Assembly (NCBI GenBank): GCA_017983695.1
Contig: JAGOAX010000004.1
Location: 62,001-126,000, forward strand
DNA: 64,000 nucleotides
Direction of reading: 5' to 3'
Origin: Ferruginibacter sp.
Lineage (GTDB): Bacteria; Bacteroidota; Bacteroidia; Chitinophagales; Chitinophagaceae
How positions within the stretch are numbered: the stretch's first letter is position 1; each line of letters starts with the position of its first letter. A program made the position numbers and the translations under genes. The notes under the pieces are model-generated. The model was not told where the DNA came from. It did not search any database and was given only the letters and a program-made list of their open reading frames with translations. This document shows, one piece after another, positions 1 through 8,362 of the stretch.

Positions 1-462
1 AACAATTATGTAATGCTGAAGGGAGTACAAATTCCGCTTAATCTTAACAGCAGCGATGCCGTTATTACCATTGATGTAAACGGCAGTGTTGACCGCATTG
101 GCGTACGCCGTTTTAGAATATGGCTCGATTTCGACGGACATGGTTCTATACGAATTAAAAGTAACGGAAGACTGGAACTGAAATTAAGGCTTAGCCATTT
201 CTGTAACAGCAATTCAGGAGAAATAGAAGGGGAAATTAAACCTTCGGCAGCATTGCCTGCTACTGTAACAGTAATTGCAGGTACCGATACTTTAACTGCC
301 ATTCCCGATCGTGAAGGCGAGTTTAAAATAAGAGGTATTAAAACAACAACCGCAACAGTTATTATAAAACCATCCAATGGTTGTAAAGATTCTGTGATCA
401 ATAATATTATTATCCGTCGTGGAGATGATACCGATTTAGGAAAGATTGTTTTGCATAGGTAG
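1..462 (+). CDS. C-terminal part of a DUF4382-like secreted protein (5'-truncated by window edge)
   Basis: The reading frame is open to base 1, so the first ATG at 13 is probably internal and the gene starts outside the window. The visible part has a beta-rich segment with an RFRIWLDFDGHGSI stretch, then a segment resembling a carboxypeptidase-regulatory-like fold (GTDTLTAIPDREGEFKIRG, about residues 95-120). This order matches the C-terminal half of DUF4382 proteins, which are extracellular or lipid-anchored and of unknown function in Bacteroidota. A strong hairpin terminator follows the stop. The family assignment rests on pattern memory; the function is not known. Confidence 0.6.
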   Translation, partial: NNYVMLKGVQIPLNLNSSDAVITIDVNGSVDRIGVRRFRIWLDFDGHGSIRIKSNGRLELKLRLSHFCNSNSGEIEGEIKPSAALPATVTVIAGTDTLTAIPDREGEFKIRGIKTTTATVIIKPSNGCKDSVINNIIIRRGDDTDLGKIVLHR

Positions 463-482
463 TTCTTATAAGTCAAACTTAG

Positions 483-509
483 GGCCGGTGATTCTTCACC
501 GGCCTTTTT
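483..509 (+). terminator. Rho-independent terminator after the DUF4382-like gene
   Basis: A perfect 9-bp stem (GGCCGGTGA / TCACCGGCC) with a 4-nt loop is followed by five T on the plus strand. It sits 20 nt after the stop of the upstream gene and 8 nt before the end of the converging minus-strand gene, so it separates the two. Confidence 0.85.
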
Positions 510-516
510 GTTTATT

Positions 517-1854
517 TTATTGTGCAGTAAATTTTCCGTTTACAATTTTGTAGGTCTTATTATGGATGATAATTTTTTCTCCCTCTTTTAAATCAATAAG
601 CTGTTCCAGGTCTTCTGTTGCTGTGTGTACCGAGCCGCCGGTGCTTCTTGCAATATTGAGGTAATCAATATTTATTATTTCATGCACACCACATAAAATA
701 ATATGTACAGGTTTATTTAGTTGTTTTAATAAAACCATATCACTTACTGCAGAGGCATTATCAGCGATCATAATTACAGCGCTGCAATTGTTGCAGGCAG
801 TCGATCCTTTCAGTACTGCTTCAATATTATTCTCCGGTATATTTCCACCATTGCCATTGCTCATCGTTTTAAATACCAGTTGTTCCACTACTTCAAATAC
901 CGAAGAGCCTGTTGTATAAATGCCACCAGTATTGCCCGGTGTTTTAACAGCATCATCTTTATCATCACCATCATTAAAAAAAACAAACTGCTTAATGCGG
1001 CGTTCATCTTCATGTAATTTTAACCAGTACAACAGTTGCCCGGTATAAGGATACATGCTAGCGGTAACATCTGCCACCACCAGCATATTATTCCATTGCA
1101 TACGGTCGAATACTTTTATAACGGTAGAATCTGCCGGTGGTTTTATTGTTCTTTTTTCAGTGCTGTCTGTCGATGGTTTTAAATACACAAATAAAGAATC
1201 ATAATTCTTATAAATTATTTTTTCTTTTTTATCAATTCCTAAAAATTGCAATGCTTCATCAACAGGAAGTTTTAAAACAGTGGTGTAGTCATCTATTTCA
1301 TATTGTTTTCTCAACTCTGTAGTATCGCCGCTTACAAAACCATCTCTTTTTGTTCGTGAGCTTGCTGTTGGTGCAAGCAACTCTTTTAATTTTATAAGAT
1401 CGGTTTTAATGGTGGTTTTATTTTGTAAAGGCCGGTAATAAATAACAAATCCATGAAAGAGATCAAGAGCTGCATCTTTTGCAGCACCATCTGTTTGTCT
1501 TACCAGTTTCCATGCAATGGTGTTATCGCTTGCGAAGCCGGGATATTTTGCAAAGAGATTTTTAAATCGTTGTGTATTGAGTTTAACCAGGTCATCAGCA
1601 GATGGGTAATCAGTAAATACCAGGTCAATTGCAGTTACCTGCACAGCAGCAAGATCAATACTGCTGTCTGGGAAATTAAGCGCTGCTTTTCCAAATGCAC
1701 AAGTAATAGTAAATGATTGTTCAATTACATGCGGTGTTTTTGTATAAGCAGGTTGTTTGGTAAGTTGTGTGGTAATTATTTTGTTGATGGTATTTTGCTG
1801 TGCTGCAGCATAACAACAATACAATAACAATGCAGCAGCAATAATGCCTTTCAT
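517..1854 (-). CDS. Secreted protein with a vWA-like domain, unknown function
   Basis: The start chosen is the ATG at 1854, which gives a clean signal peptide (MKGIIAAALLLYCCYAAAQ). The frame also extends to a TTG at 1878 that overlaps the upstream stop. Around residues 255-430 there is a Rossmann-like segment with a DVTASM motif, which fits the D-x-T/S-x-S metal-site start of von Willebrand A domains. Later segments (VIMIADN, VHIILCGV, ARSTGGSVHTA) resemble vWA strands and the usual 'is the value cleared' ending. The N-terminal 200 residues are not recognised. It is last in a minus-strand run after the Ycf48-like and PrsW-like genes. Role unknown. Confidence 0.6.
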   Translation of the reverse strand: MKGIIAAALLLYCCYAAAQQNTINKIITTQLTKQPAYTKTPHVIEQSFTITCAFGKAALNFPDSSIDLAAVQVTAIDLVFTDYPSADDLVKLNTQRFKNLFAKYPGFASDNTIAWKLVRQTDGAAKDAALDLFHGFVIYYRPLQNKTTIKTDLIKLKELLAPTASSRTKRDGFVSGDTTELRKQYEIDDYTTVLKLPVDEALQFLGIDKKEKIIYKNYDSLFVYLKPSTDSTEKRTIKPPADSTVIKVFDRMQWNNMLVVADVTASMYPYTGQLLYWLKLHEDERRIKQFVFFNDGDDKDDAVKTPGNTGGIYTTGSSVFEVVEQLVFKTMSNGNGGNIPENNIEAVLKGSTACNNCSAVIMIADNASAVSDMVLLKQLNKPVHIILCGVHEIINIDYLNIARSTGGSVHTATEDLEQLIDLKEGEKIIIHNKTYKIVNGKFTAQ

Positions 1855-1874
1855 ACTTGCAAGATTAGATTTTA

Positions 1875-2876
1875 TCAATATTGCAGCCTGCCTATTTTAC
1901 CGGCACCTGCAAAAAAAACGGCCTTACCTTTTTTTGCTTTTTTACAAACATGAAAACCTTCTTTGCTGATCCATGTCCAGGTATTGCCATTGTCGGTGCT
2001 GTAATCAATACCGTTTAATCCGCAGCTGATCCAGTTATCGCCTTTTAAATATTCCACACAACTTCTGTAGCCATGTGGTGCAACAGCAGGCGTTGTAAAA
2101 CTTTGTCCGCCATCATTGGTTATTACACAATTTTTGCTGGTAGAATCTTTAGTAGTAAAATCGCCGCCAACCACAATAAGGGTGGTTTTCTTTTTAAGGG
2201 TTTTAACCGCAACAGAATTGGCACCGGTGGTTTGTTTGCCCTGCAAAATGGGCATATCAATTTTTTTATCACGTATAAACATACGGGAGCGGAGACCGCC
2301 GCTTATAAAAACAGCTTCCTTTTTATTTAATGCCCTGATGTTGGTGCCGCTTGATGCAAAGCAGGCTTCACCACTATCTGCCACAGGATAATTCTGTTCA
2401 GGAATATTACTCCAGCTATCACCGCCATCAAAAGTTCGGGCTATAAAAATTTTATCATTAACCGGGTCGCCAATTACAATGCCGCTTCTTTCATTCCAGA
2501 ATTCCATGGCATCTAAAAACATGTCTTTATTATTATTTGCAAAAACCACTTTCCAGTTGTTGCCGCCATCGGTTGTTTTTAAAATATAGGCAGGCGCTGC
2601 AATACCCATTATTATTGCGGTATTCGCACTAAAGGCTTCAATATCCCTGAAGTCAGTTTTTTCAAAACCCTTTACCGTCATCCAGGTAAAAGTATTGCCG
2701 CCATCAATCGATCTGCCCACTGTGCCCTGGCTGCCGCTTACCCAAATAATTTTATCAGTCACCACACTTAAACCACGTAAAGATGCTTTTTTATCGTTCA
2801 CCAAAACCTGTACAGTTTGTGCCTGTAAAAAAGTACATAAAAAATAAAAGACAAAAACAGTAACCGGTTTTTTCAT
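1875..2876 (-). CDS. Secreted Ycf48/BNR-repeat-like beta-propeller protein
   Basis: A 333-residue protein with a signal peptide (MKKPVTVFVFYFLCTFLQAQ). Repeated 'S/T-x-D-G-G-x-(S/T/N)-W' motifs are visible: SIDGGNTFTW, TTDGGNNWKV, TFDGGDSWSN, TNDGGQSFTT and STDNGNTWTW. These BNR/Asp-box repeats build beta-propellers, and the spacing is that of Ycf48-like and sialidase-like proteins. In Bacteroidota such proteins are often annotated 'oxidoreductase' without evidence. Its start is 12 nt after the PrsW-like stop, so co-transcription is likely. The propeller fold is clear from the repeats; ligand and role are not. Confidence 0.75.
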   Translation of the reverse strand: MKKPVTVFVFYFLCTFLQAQTVQVLVNDKKASLRGLSVVTDKIIWVSGSQGTVGRSIDGGNTFTWMTVKGFEKTDFRDIEAFSANTAIIMGIAAPAYILKTTDGGNNWKVVFANNNKDMFLDAMEFWNERSGIVIGDPVNDKIFIARTFDGGDSWSNIPEQNYPVADSGEACFASSGTNIRALNKKEAVFISGGLRSRMFIRDKKIDMPILQGKQTTGANSVAVKTLKKKTTLIVVGGDFTTKDSTSKNCVITNDGGQSFTTPAVAPHGYRSCVEYLKGDNWISCGLNGIDYSTDNGNTWTWISKEGFHVCKKAKKGKAVFFAGAGKIGRLQY

Positions 2877-2887
2877 GTTGCCGTATT

Positions 2888-3604
2888 TTAAATAAGCGAA
2901 TTATTATTTTGGGTAATAGAGTCAATACCATCCATATGATCTTTTGATAAAGCCTGTTTTTTACGGATTGCCCGGCGTGATAAAAATATGGCAACAATAA
3001 AGGACGCAACAGCACCTGCAAAGTGCAAGGCGGTATTACCTAAAAATAAAAAGAAATCGAATGTGCCATGAAAAATTACCGGCAACAGTATTGCCAGTAA
3101 AAAATAATACGATCTTTTTGCCGGGTGAAATTTTGCAAGGCCAACATAGTAACCCATCAGTACAGCAAAAGTGCCATGCGCCGGTACCGATAAAAACATA
3201 CGGGTAATGCCGGTGGCAATACCGTGCTGCATTACATAACCAATATTTTCAAGCGTGGCAAAACCCATGCCCACCATTACGGAATAAATAATGCCATCAA
3301 AAGGGTCATCAAAAGCTTTTTTAGGATAAGCATAAAAACGAAGGGCTAAAAATTTACTGCCCTCCTCACTTAAGGCTACAACAATGTAAGCAGATATGGC
3401 TACCGACAACATTGATGAGCCGCCTAATTTTTCTATAGATGTACCGGAAGCCAGCTGTATAATTACTGCAGGAATAATGCTGAGCATACCCAAAATAAAA
3501 CTCATCATTAATAAACCCAGCGGTTCTTTATTATACCTGTCTTTAAAATAAATATAAATACAAATAGCAATACCGGGTGCAATAGCCAATGCCAATAAGC
3601 CCAT
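2888..3604 (-). CDS. PrsW-family intramembrane metalloprotease
   Basis: A multi-spanning membrane protein of about 238 residues. PrsW signatures are present: EEGSK (E80-E81-x-x-K84), FATLEN (E119-N120) and a conserved H143 in PAHGTF, all inside or beside hydrophobic helices. PrsW proteins belong to the ABI/CAAX-protease superfamily; Bacillus PrsW cleaves the anti-sigma factor RsiW, but the substrate here is unknown. The ATG at 3604 was chosen because the longer version starts at TTG 3637 and adds a polar 11-residue tail; the TTG start cannot be excluded. It is first in a three-gene minus-strand run and divergent from hutH. Confidence 0.85.
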   Translation of the reverse strand: MGLLALAIAPGIAICIYIYFKDRYNKEPLGLLMMSFILGMLSIIPAVIIQLASGTSIEKLGGSSMLSVAISAYIVVALSEEGSKFLALRFYAYPKKAFDDPFDGIIYSVMVGMGFATLENIGYVMQHGIATGITRMFLSVPAHGTFAVLMGYYVGLAKFHPAKRSYYFLLAILLPVIFHGTFDFFLFLGNTALHFAGAVASFIVAIFLSRRAIRKKQALSKDHMDGIDSITQNNNSLI

Positions 3605-3678
3605 ATAAACAAGAGTTTTTGTGTTACTTTTGAACAAGTTAGAATAATTTTACGATTAGCCAAATAAATTGCCAGTTT

Positions 3679-5187
3679 ATGAGTCATGATCATTTGCCCC
3701 TTGATAAAAGTGCCCTGAATTTTACACAGGTTAAAAACCTGTTAACTTTAAACCAGCCGGTTTCCATTACAGCAAGTGCCACAGAAAGTATTAATCAGTG
3801 CCGTGATTATCTGGATAAAAAATTAAACAACGGCGACGGATTATTTTACGGTATCAATACCGGCTTTGGTTATTTACAAAATGTAAAGATCGATAATACA
3901 CAATTGCACCAGCTGCAAAGTAATTTATTGCAGTCGCATGCCTGCGGACTGGGAGAAGAAGTGCCTGCTGCCATTGTAAAGCTGATGATGATGCTGAAAA
4001 TAAAATCGCTCAGTTATGGCCATTCCGGTGTGCAGCTGGATACTGTAAATAGATTAGTGGACATGTACAATAACGATGTGCTGCCGGTTATTTATACGCA
4101 GGGTTCGTTAGGTGCCAGCGGCGATCTTGCACCACTATCACATTTAAGTTTACCATTGATAGGTTTGGGAGAAGTGCATCATGCAGGAAAAAAATATGCA
4201 ACAAAAGACATCTTAAAAAAGTTTGGATGGGAACCCATTACACTGCAAAGCAAAGAAGGCCTTGCATTAATAAACGGCACGCAATTCATGAGTGCTTATG
4301 GCATGCACAATTTAATTCAGGCCGAACGGCTGTTGCGCTGGGCCGATATTATTGCAGCTATTTCTTTTGATGCATTTGATTGCACGATGGAACCACTGCA
4401 TCCAAAAATCCATTCCATACGCAGCCATAAGGGGCAGGTAGATACTGCAGCAGCCATCAGTAATTTATTAAGTGGCAGCGCTATTGCCACACAAAAAAAA
4501 CAACAGGTGCAGGACCCTTACAGTTTCCGTTGCATACCGCAGGTGCATGGCGCCACTAAAGATACTTTCGATCATGTGCTGGGTGTATTTGTAAAAGAGA
4601 TCAATTCGGTAACCGATAACCCCAATATTTTTCCTGATGATGATTTGATCGTCAGCGGCGGTAATTTTCATGGCCAGCCATTGGCATTGTGTTTAGATTT
4701 TTTAGCCATTGCCATGAGTGAGCTGGCCAACATCAGCGAAAGAAGAACCTATCAGCTCATCAGCGGGCAAAGAAACCTGCCGTTATTTTTAGTGAAAGAT
4801 GCAGGCCTCAACAGTGGCTTTATGATTCCGCAATACACCGCTGCAGGTATTGTAAGTGAGAACAAACAATTGTGTACGCCTGCATCGGTAGATTCTATTT
4901 CATCCAGCAACAACCAGGAAGATCATGTTAGTATGGGTGCCAACGCCGCCACCAAATGCAAACGCTTAATGGATAATGTAGAAAAAGTGTTGGCCATAGA
5001 ATTATTAACTGCCGTGCAGGCACTGGAATTCAGAAGGCCGTTAAAAACTTCGGATACATTGGAAAATATTGTTACTGCTTTTAGAAAACAAGTAAGCTTT
5101 AATGCTGCCGACAGGGTGTTGCATGATGATATGGTGAAAGCAATTGCGTTTATCAAAAGAGATTCCCACGCAAAGGCGCAAAGTTAA
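3679..5187 (+). CDS. hutH: Histidine ammonia-lyase
   Basis: A cytoplasmic enzyme that deaminates L-histidine to urocanate, the first step of histidine catabolism. The protein has 502 residues, normal for the family. The MIO prosthetic group forms from A146-S147-G148 in GSLGASGDLAPLSHL. Other conserved blocks are YGINTGFG near residue 57, KEGLALINGT near 197 and the SVTDNPN and QEDHVSMG segments. The last residues (DSHAKAQS) are encoded by a dispersed repeat that supplies the stop codon, so the native C-terminus was probably replaced. The next step, hutU, lies 1.2 kb downstream with a glycosidase gene in between. No hutI or hutG is in this window. Confidence 0.97.
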   Translation: MSHDHLPLDKSALNFTQVKNLLTLNQPVSITASATESINQCRDYLDKKLNNGDGLFYGINTGFGYLQNVKIDNTQLHQLQSNLLQSHACGLGEEVPAAIVKLMMMLKIKSLSYGHSGVQLDTVNRLVDMYNNDVLPVIYTQGSLGASGDLAPLSHLSLPLIGLGEVHHAGKKYATKDILKKFGWEPITLQSKEGLALINGTQFMSAYGMHNLIQAERLLRWADIIAAISFDAFDCTMEPLHPKIHSIRSHKGQVDTAAAISNLLSGSAIATQKKQQVQDPYSFRCIPQVHGATKDTFDHVLGVFVKEINSVTDNPNIFPDDDLIVSGGNFHGQPLALCLDFLAIAMSELANISERRTYQLISGQRNLPLFLVKDAGLNSGFMIPQYTAAGIVSENKQLCTPASVDSISSSNNQEDHVSMGANAATKCKRLMDNVEKVLAIELLTAVQALEFRRPLKTSDTLENIVTAFRKQVSFNAADRVLHDDMVKAIAFIKRDSHAKAQS

Positions 5188-5246
5188 AAACACAAGGCGC
5201 TAAGAAAGCTTTGCGGCTTTGCCCCTTTGCTTCTTTGCGTGAAAAA
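5167..5246. repeat. Dispersed palindromic repeat, copy 1 (hutH 3' end)
   Basis: The ends form an imperfect inverted repeat: CACGCAAAGGCGCAAAG at 5167-5183 pairs with the reverse complement of CTTTGCTTCTTTGCGTG at 5225-5241 (15 of 17 match). Bases 5209-5246 are identical over 38 bp to 6334-6371. The left arm overlaps the last codons and stop of hutH. The sequence style is that of short intergenic repeats known across Bacteroidota genomes. Confidence 0.8.
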
Positions 5247-5255
5247 TATAATGAT

Positions 5256-6308
5256 ATGAAAAGATATTTTTTTCTCAGTTTACTGCTCCTTATTATTTCC
5301 TCAGGTTTTGCCCAACCAAAAATCTGGACAAAAGAAAAAGCCAACGCCTGGTACAAACAACAGCCCTGGTTAGTAGGTGCCGATTTTTTACCCAGCACTG
5401 CCATCAACCAGTTAGAAATGTGGCAGGCCGAAACATTTGATACCACCACCATTAATAAAGAACTGGGCTGGGCCGCCGCAATCGGCATGAATGTAATGCG
5501 GGTGTACCTGCACGACCTTGCCTGGAAAGCCGATGCCAAAGGATTTAAAAAACGCATGGACAAATTTTTATCCATTGCAGCAGCACACAAAATAAAAATA
5601 CTGTTCTGCATTTTTGACGATTGCTGGAATCCCGATCCAGTTATTGGCAAACAACCCGAGCCAAAGCCCGGTGTTCACAATTCCGGTTGGGTACGCAGCC
5701 CTTCAATGACAGTACATAATGATAGTACACAATGGGGTTATTTGAAAACATATGTAACCGATATTTTAACCACCTTTAAAAACGACAAACGTATTTTGTT
5801 GTGGGACCTGTACAACGAACCCGCCAACAGCGGTTATGGTGTAAGCTCTTTACCCCTATTAAAAAAAGTGTACGAATGGGCCTGGGCAGTACGGCCATCG
5901 CAGCCGCTGAGTACCGGCGTATGGTTTAAAGATTTTCCTGTAGTAAATGCCTACCAGCTCAGCAATTCAGATGTCATCACTTTTCATAATTACGAGGATA
6001 CAATATCGATGAAGCAGGCCATCGACAGTTTACAAAAACTCGGCCGCCCTGTAATTTGTACCGAGTATATGGCCAGGAAAAATAATAGTAAATTTGAAAC
6101 ACACCTGCCCATTTTAAAACGCTATCATGTAGCAGCTATCAATTGGGGTTTGGTAAGTGGTAAAAGCAATACTATTTTTCCATGGAACAGTAAAGAGGGC
6201 AGCCCTGAACCTACGCCGTGGTTTCATGATGTTTTCAAAAAAGATGGAACGCCGTATGATGTGAAGGAAACAACATTAATAAAAGAATTAACCACGCCAA
6301 GACGCTAA
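5256..6308 (+). CDS. Secreted GH-A clan glycoside hydrolase (cellulase/GH5-like)
   Basis: The start is ATG 5256, giving a signal peptide (MKRYFFLSLLLLIISSGFAQ); longer frames begin inside a repeat. The mature protein looks like a TIM-barrel glycosidase: LLWDLYNEP carries the acid/base Glu (E188) of clan GH-A, and VICTEYMA carries a likely nucleophile (E270). Similar proteins are annotated 'cellulase family' or '1,4-beta-xylanase', but the substrate cannot be read from sequence. It lies between hutH and hutU, with which it has no metabolic link, and is bounded on both sides by the same repeat. Its own last residues (LTTPRR) also come from repeat sequence. Insertion or recombination between repeats is likely. 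Confidence 0.85.
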   Translation: MKRYFFLSLLLLIISSGFAQPKIWTKEKANAWYKQQPWLVGADFLPSTAINQLEMWQAETFDTTTINKELGWAAAIGMNVMRVYLHDLAWKADAKGFKKRMDKFLSIAAAHKIKILFCIFDDCWNPDPVIGKQPEPKPGVHNSGWVRSPSMTVHNDSTQWGYLKTYVTDILTTFKNDKRILLWDLYNEPANSGYGVSSLPLLKKVYEWAWAVRPSQPLSTGVWFKDFPVVNAYQLSNSDVITFHNYEDTISMKQAIDSLQKLGRPVICTEYMARKNNSKFETHLPILKRYHVAAINWGLVSGKSNTIFPWNSKEGSPEPTPWFHDVFKKDGTPYDVKETTLIKELTTPRR

Positions 6309-6371
6309 GAAAAAATAAGACGCAAAAAAAAATCTTTGCGGCTTTGCCCCTTTGCTTCTTTGCGTGAAAAA
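6293..6371. repeat. Dispersed palindromic repeat, copy 2 (before hutU)
   Basis: Second copy of the element at 5167-5246. The right part (6334-6371) is identical over 38 bp; the left arm is more diverged (CCACGCCAAGACGCTAAG). It overlaps the stop codon of the glycosidase gene and ends 10 nt before the hutU start codon, so it forms the hutU leader. Confidence 0.8.
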
Positions 6372-6381
6372 CTAAATAACA

Positions 6382-8142
6382 ATGACTACAACTACAAAAA
6401 ACTACGACCCCATAAAATACAAAACCCCAACCGGTACTACATTAAACTGCAAGGGATGGATACAGGAAGCCGCATTAAGAATGTTGCTCAACAACCTCGA
6501 TCCAGAAGTGGCCGAACGCCCCGATGATTTAATTGTGTACGGTGGCCGTGGCAAAGCAGCCCGTAATTTTGAAGCGCTGGATAATATCATCGCTGCATTA
6601 AAAGTACTGGAGAACGATGAAAGCTTATTGATACAAAGCGGCAAGCCCGTTGGCATTTTAAAAACACATAAAGATGCACCACGGGTGCTCATCAGTAATT
6701 CGCAGCTGGTACCCAACTGGGCCAACTGGAAACATTTTGAAGAGCTGGAAAAAAAAGACCTGATGATGTATGGGCAGATGACGGCGGGCAGCTGGATATA
6801 CATCGGCAGCCAGGGCATTGTGCAGGGCACTTACGAAACTTATGCAGCCATTGCAGATAAACACTTTGCACAATCTTCGCTAAGTTCAGTTCCCCCTTCA
6901 GGGGGCGGAGGGGGCGGCACACTAAAACACACCCTAAACGTAACTGCCGGCCTCGGCGGTATGGGTGGTGCACAACCTTTAGCCATTACCATGAACGAAG
7001 GTGTGGCATTAGTGGCAGAAGTAGAAGAGTGGCGCATCGATAAACGCATTGAAACAAAATACCTCGATGAAAAACATACCAATATCGACGATGCTATTAA
7101 TGCGGCCATGCATTACCGTAAAACCGGCGAAGCAAAAAGTATTGGCGTGTTATGCAATGCCGTTCATTTGTTAGACCGTTTAATTCAAAGAGATATTATC
7201 CCCGATACACTTACCGACCAGACCAGCGCACACGATCCCTTAATTGGTTATGTACCGCATACTTTAAGCAACGAAGAAGCCAATACATTACGGGAGCAAA
7301 ACAAAAAAGAATACATCCGCTTCAGTTACGAAAGCATGCACCTGCATGTGCAACTGATGCTGGAGTTGATGGATAAAGGCGCCATTACTTTTGATTATGG
7401 CAACAACATACGTGCAAGAGCAAAAGAGTATGAAGAAACGCATGTACATCATCCGCAAGTGCCGCATTATAAACCCGGCCGCTGTTTCGATTTTCCGGGG
7501 TTTGTACCGGCTTATATTCGGCCGCTATTTTGCGAAGGTAAAGGCCCGTTCCGCTGGGCAGCGCTGAGTGGCGACCCTGCTGATATTGCTGTAACCGATG
7601 AAGTGATACGCAATTTATTTCCCGACAATACATCATTGATACGCTGGTTAGACCTGGCTAAAGAAAAAATTGCCTTCCAGGGATTGCCGGCACGTATTTG
7701 CTGGCTGGGCCAGGGCGAAAGAGAAAAAGCAGGACTGGCCTTTAACGAACTGGTACGCACAGGCAAAGTAAAAGCACCCATTGTAATTGGGCGAGACCAT
7801 TTAGATACCGGCAGTGTGGCCAGCCCTAACCGTGAGACCGAAGCCATGCTGGATGGCAGCGATGCCGTTGCCGACTGGCCCATATTAAATGCATTGGTAA
7901 ATACTGCAGGCGGTGCCAGCTGGGTAAGCCTGCACCATGGCGGTGGTGTGGGCATGGGCTACAGCATACATGCAGGCATGGTAATTGTTGCCGATGGTAC
8001 AGCTGATGCCGAAGAAAGATTGCGCCGTGTATTGCGTAACGACCCGGGCATGGGTGTAATACGCCATGCCGATGCCGGTTATGATGTGGCGAAGGATACT
8101 TTAAGGAATAATGATTTGGATTTTAAGGAGCGGTTGAAATAA
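6382..8142 (+). CDS. hutU: Urocanate hydratase
   Basis: Cytoplasmic NAD+-dependent enzyme that converts urocanate to imidazolone propionate, the step after HutH. The 586-residue protein is slightly longer than usual (about 550-560). Conserved blocks include [10 protein letters not shown] near residue 53, [20 protein letters not shown] near 134, the NAD-binding [14 protein letters not shown] near 188, the Cys-containing [10 protein letters not shown] and the [17 protein letters not shown] segment. Residues about 163-179 ([17 protein letters not shown]) replace the usual two or three residues before the NAD-binding loop and are encoded by a hairpin-forming repeat. The frame is kept and all catalytic blocks remain, so it may be active. 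Confidence 0.96.
   Translation: MTTTTKNYDPIKYKTPTGTTLNCKGWIQEAALRMLLNNLDPEVAERPDDLIVYGGRGKAARNFEALDNIIAALKVLENDESLLIQSGKPVGILKTHKDAPRVLISNSQLVPNWANWKHFEELEKKDLMMYGQMTAGSWIYIGSQGIVQGTYETYAAIADKHFAQSSLSSVPPSGGGGGGTLKHTLNVTAGLGGMGGAQPLAITMNEGVALVAEVEEWRIDKRIETKYLDEKHTNIDDAINAAMHYRKTGEAKSIGVLCNAVHLLDRLIQRDIIPDTLTDQTSAHDPLIGYVPHTLSNEEANTLREQNKKEYIRFSYESMHLHVQLMLELMDKGAITFDYGNNIRARAKEYEETHVHHPQVPHYKPGRCFDFPGFVPAYIRPLFCEGKGPFRWAALSGDPADIAVTDEVIRNLFPDNTSLIRWLDLAKEKIAFQGLPARICWLGQGEREKAGLAFNELVRTGKVKAPIVIGRDHLDTGSVASPNRETEAMLDGSDAVADWPILNALVNTAGGASWVSLHHGGGVGMGYSIHAGMVIVADGTADAEERLRRVLRNDPGMGVIRHADAGYDVAKDTLRNNDLDFKERLK
6868..6921. repeat. Hairpin repeat inserted in frame in hutU
   Basis: A C5-TTCA-G5 hairpin (6892-6905) followed by a second G-run lies in the coding sequence. 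The 5'-TTCCCCCTTCAGGGGGC-3' style matches short intergenic repeats of Bacteroidota. The codons give Ser, Pro and a run of six Gly, quite unlike the conserved flanks. About 45 bp look to have been added without shifting the frame. Confidence 0.7.
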
Positions 8143-8143
8143 T

Positions 8144-8162
8144 CCTGAGCGAAGTCGAAGGG
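8144..8162. repeat. Short dispersed repeat after hutU
   Basis: CCTGAGCGAAGTCGAAGGG begins 2 nt after the hutU stop. This word is a common intergenic repeat of Bacteroidota. It marks the left edge of the AT-rich island. Confidence 0.5.
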
Positions 8163-8184
8163 TTGTGTAACAGGCTATGGTATT

Positions 8185-8302
8185 TCTATTTTGCTTCATT
8201 GGCGTCGCACTCTTGTACGATATAACTTTATTGGGCTTTTATTGAAGCGGTGATTGAAGTGAGTGGTTTGTGAAGGCACGAACCGAGGCGAAGGCAAAAT
8301 AG
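8185..8302. repeat. MITE-like intergenic repeat at the left border of the AT-rich island
   Basis: The segment is bounded by CTATTTTGC-TTC and GAAGGCAAAATAG, which are inverted with one gap. Its right part, read on the minus strand (TTCGCCTCGGTTCGTGCCTT, then CACAAACC), resembles sequences at about 15581-15612 and 15991-16040. It encodes no convincing protein. Confidence 0.5.
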
Positions 8303-8326
8303 TACGATGTTCCAAAAGAAATTTGC

Positions 8327-8334
8327 TAGATTTG
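8327..8334 (+). promoter_or_regulatory. Bacteroidota-type -7 promoter box (TAGATTTG)
   Basis: TAGATTTG fits the Bacteroidota -7 consensus TAnnTTTG and lies 28 nt before the ATG of the double-GHKL kinase gene, leaving a short leader. No good TTG-type -33 box was found at the usual distance, so this is a tentative promoter for the three-gene operon. Confidence 0.45.
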
Positions 8335-8362
8335 ATTGTATATAAATATTTAATAAAATAGA

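Noticed and set aside
6..476. Minus-strand 156-codon frame opposite the DUF4382-like gene
   Set aside because: It is the complement of a better coding frame, has Ser/Pro/Leu-rich low-sense composition and no family features.
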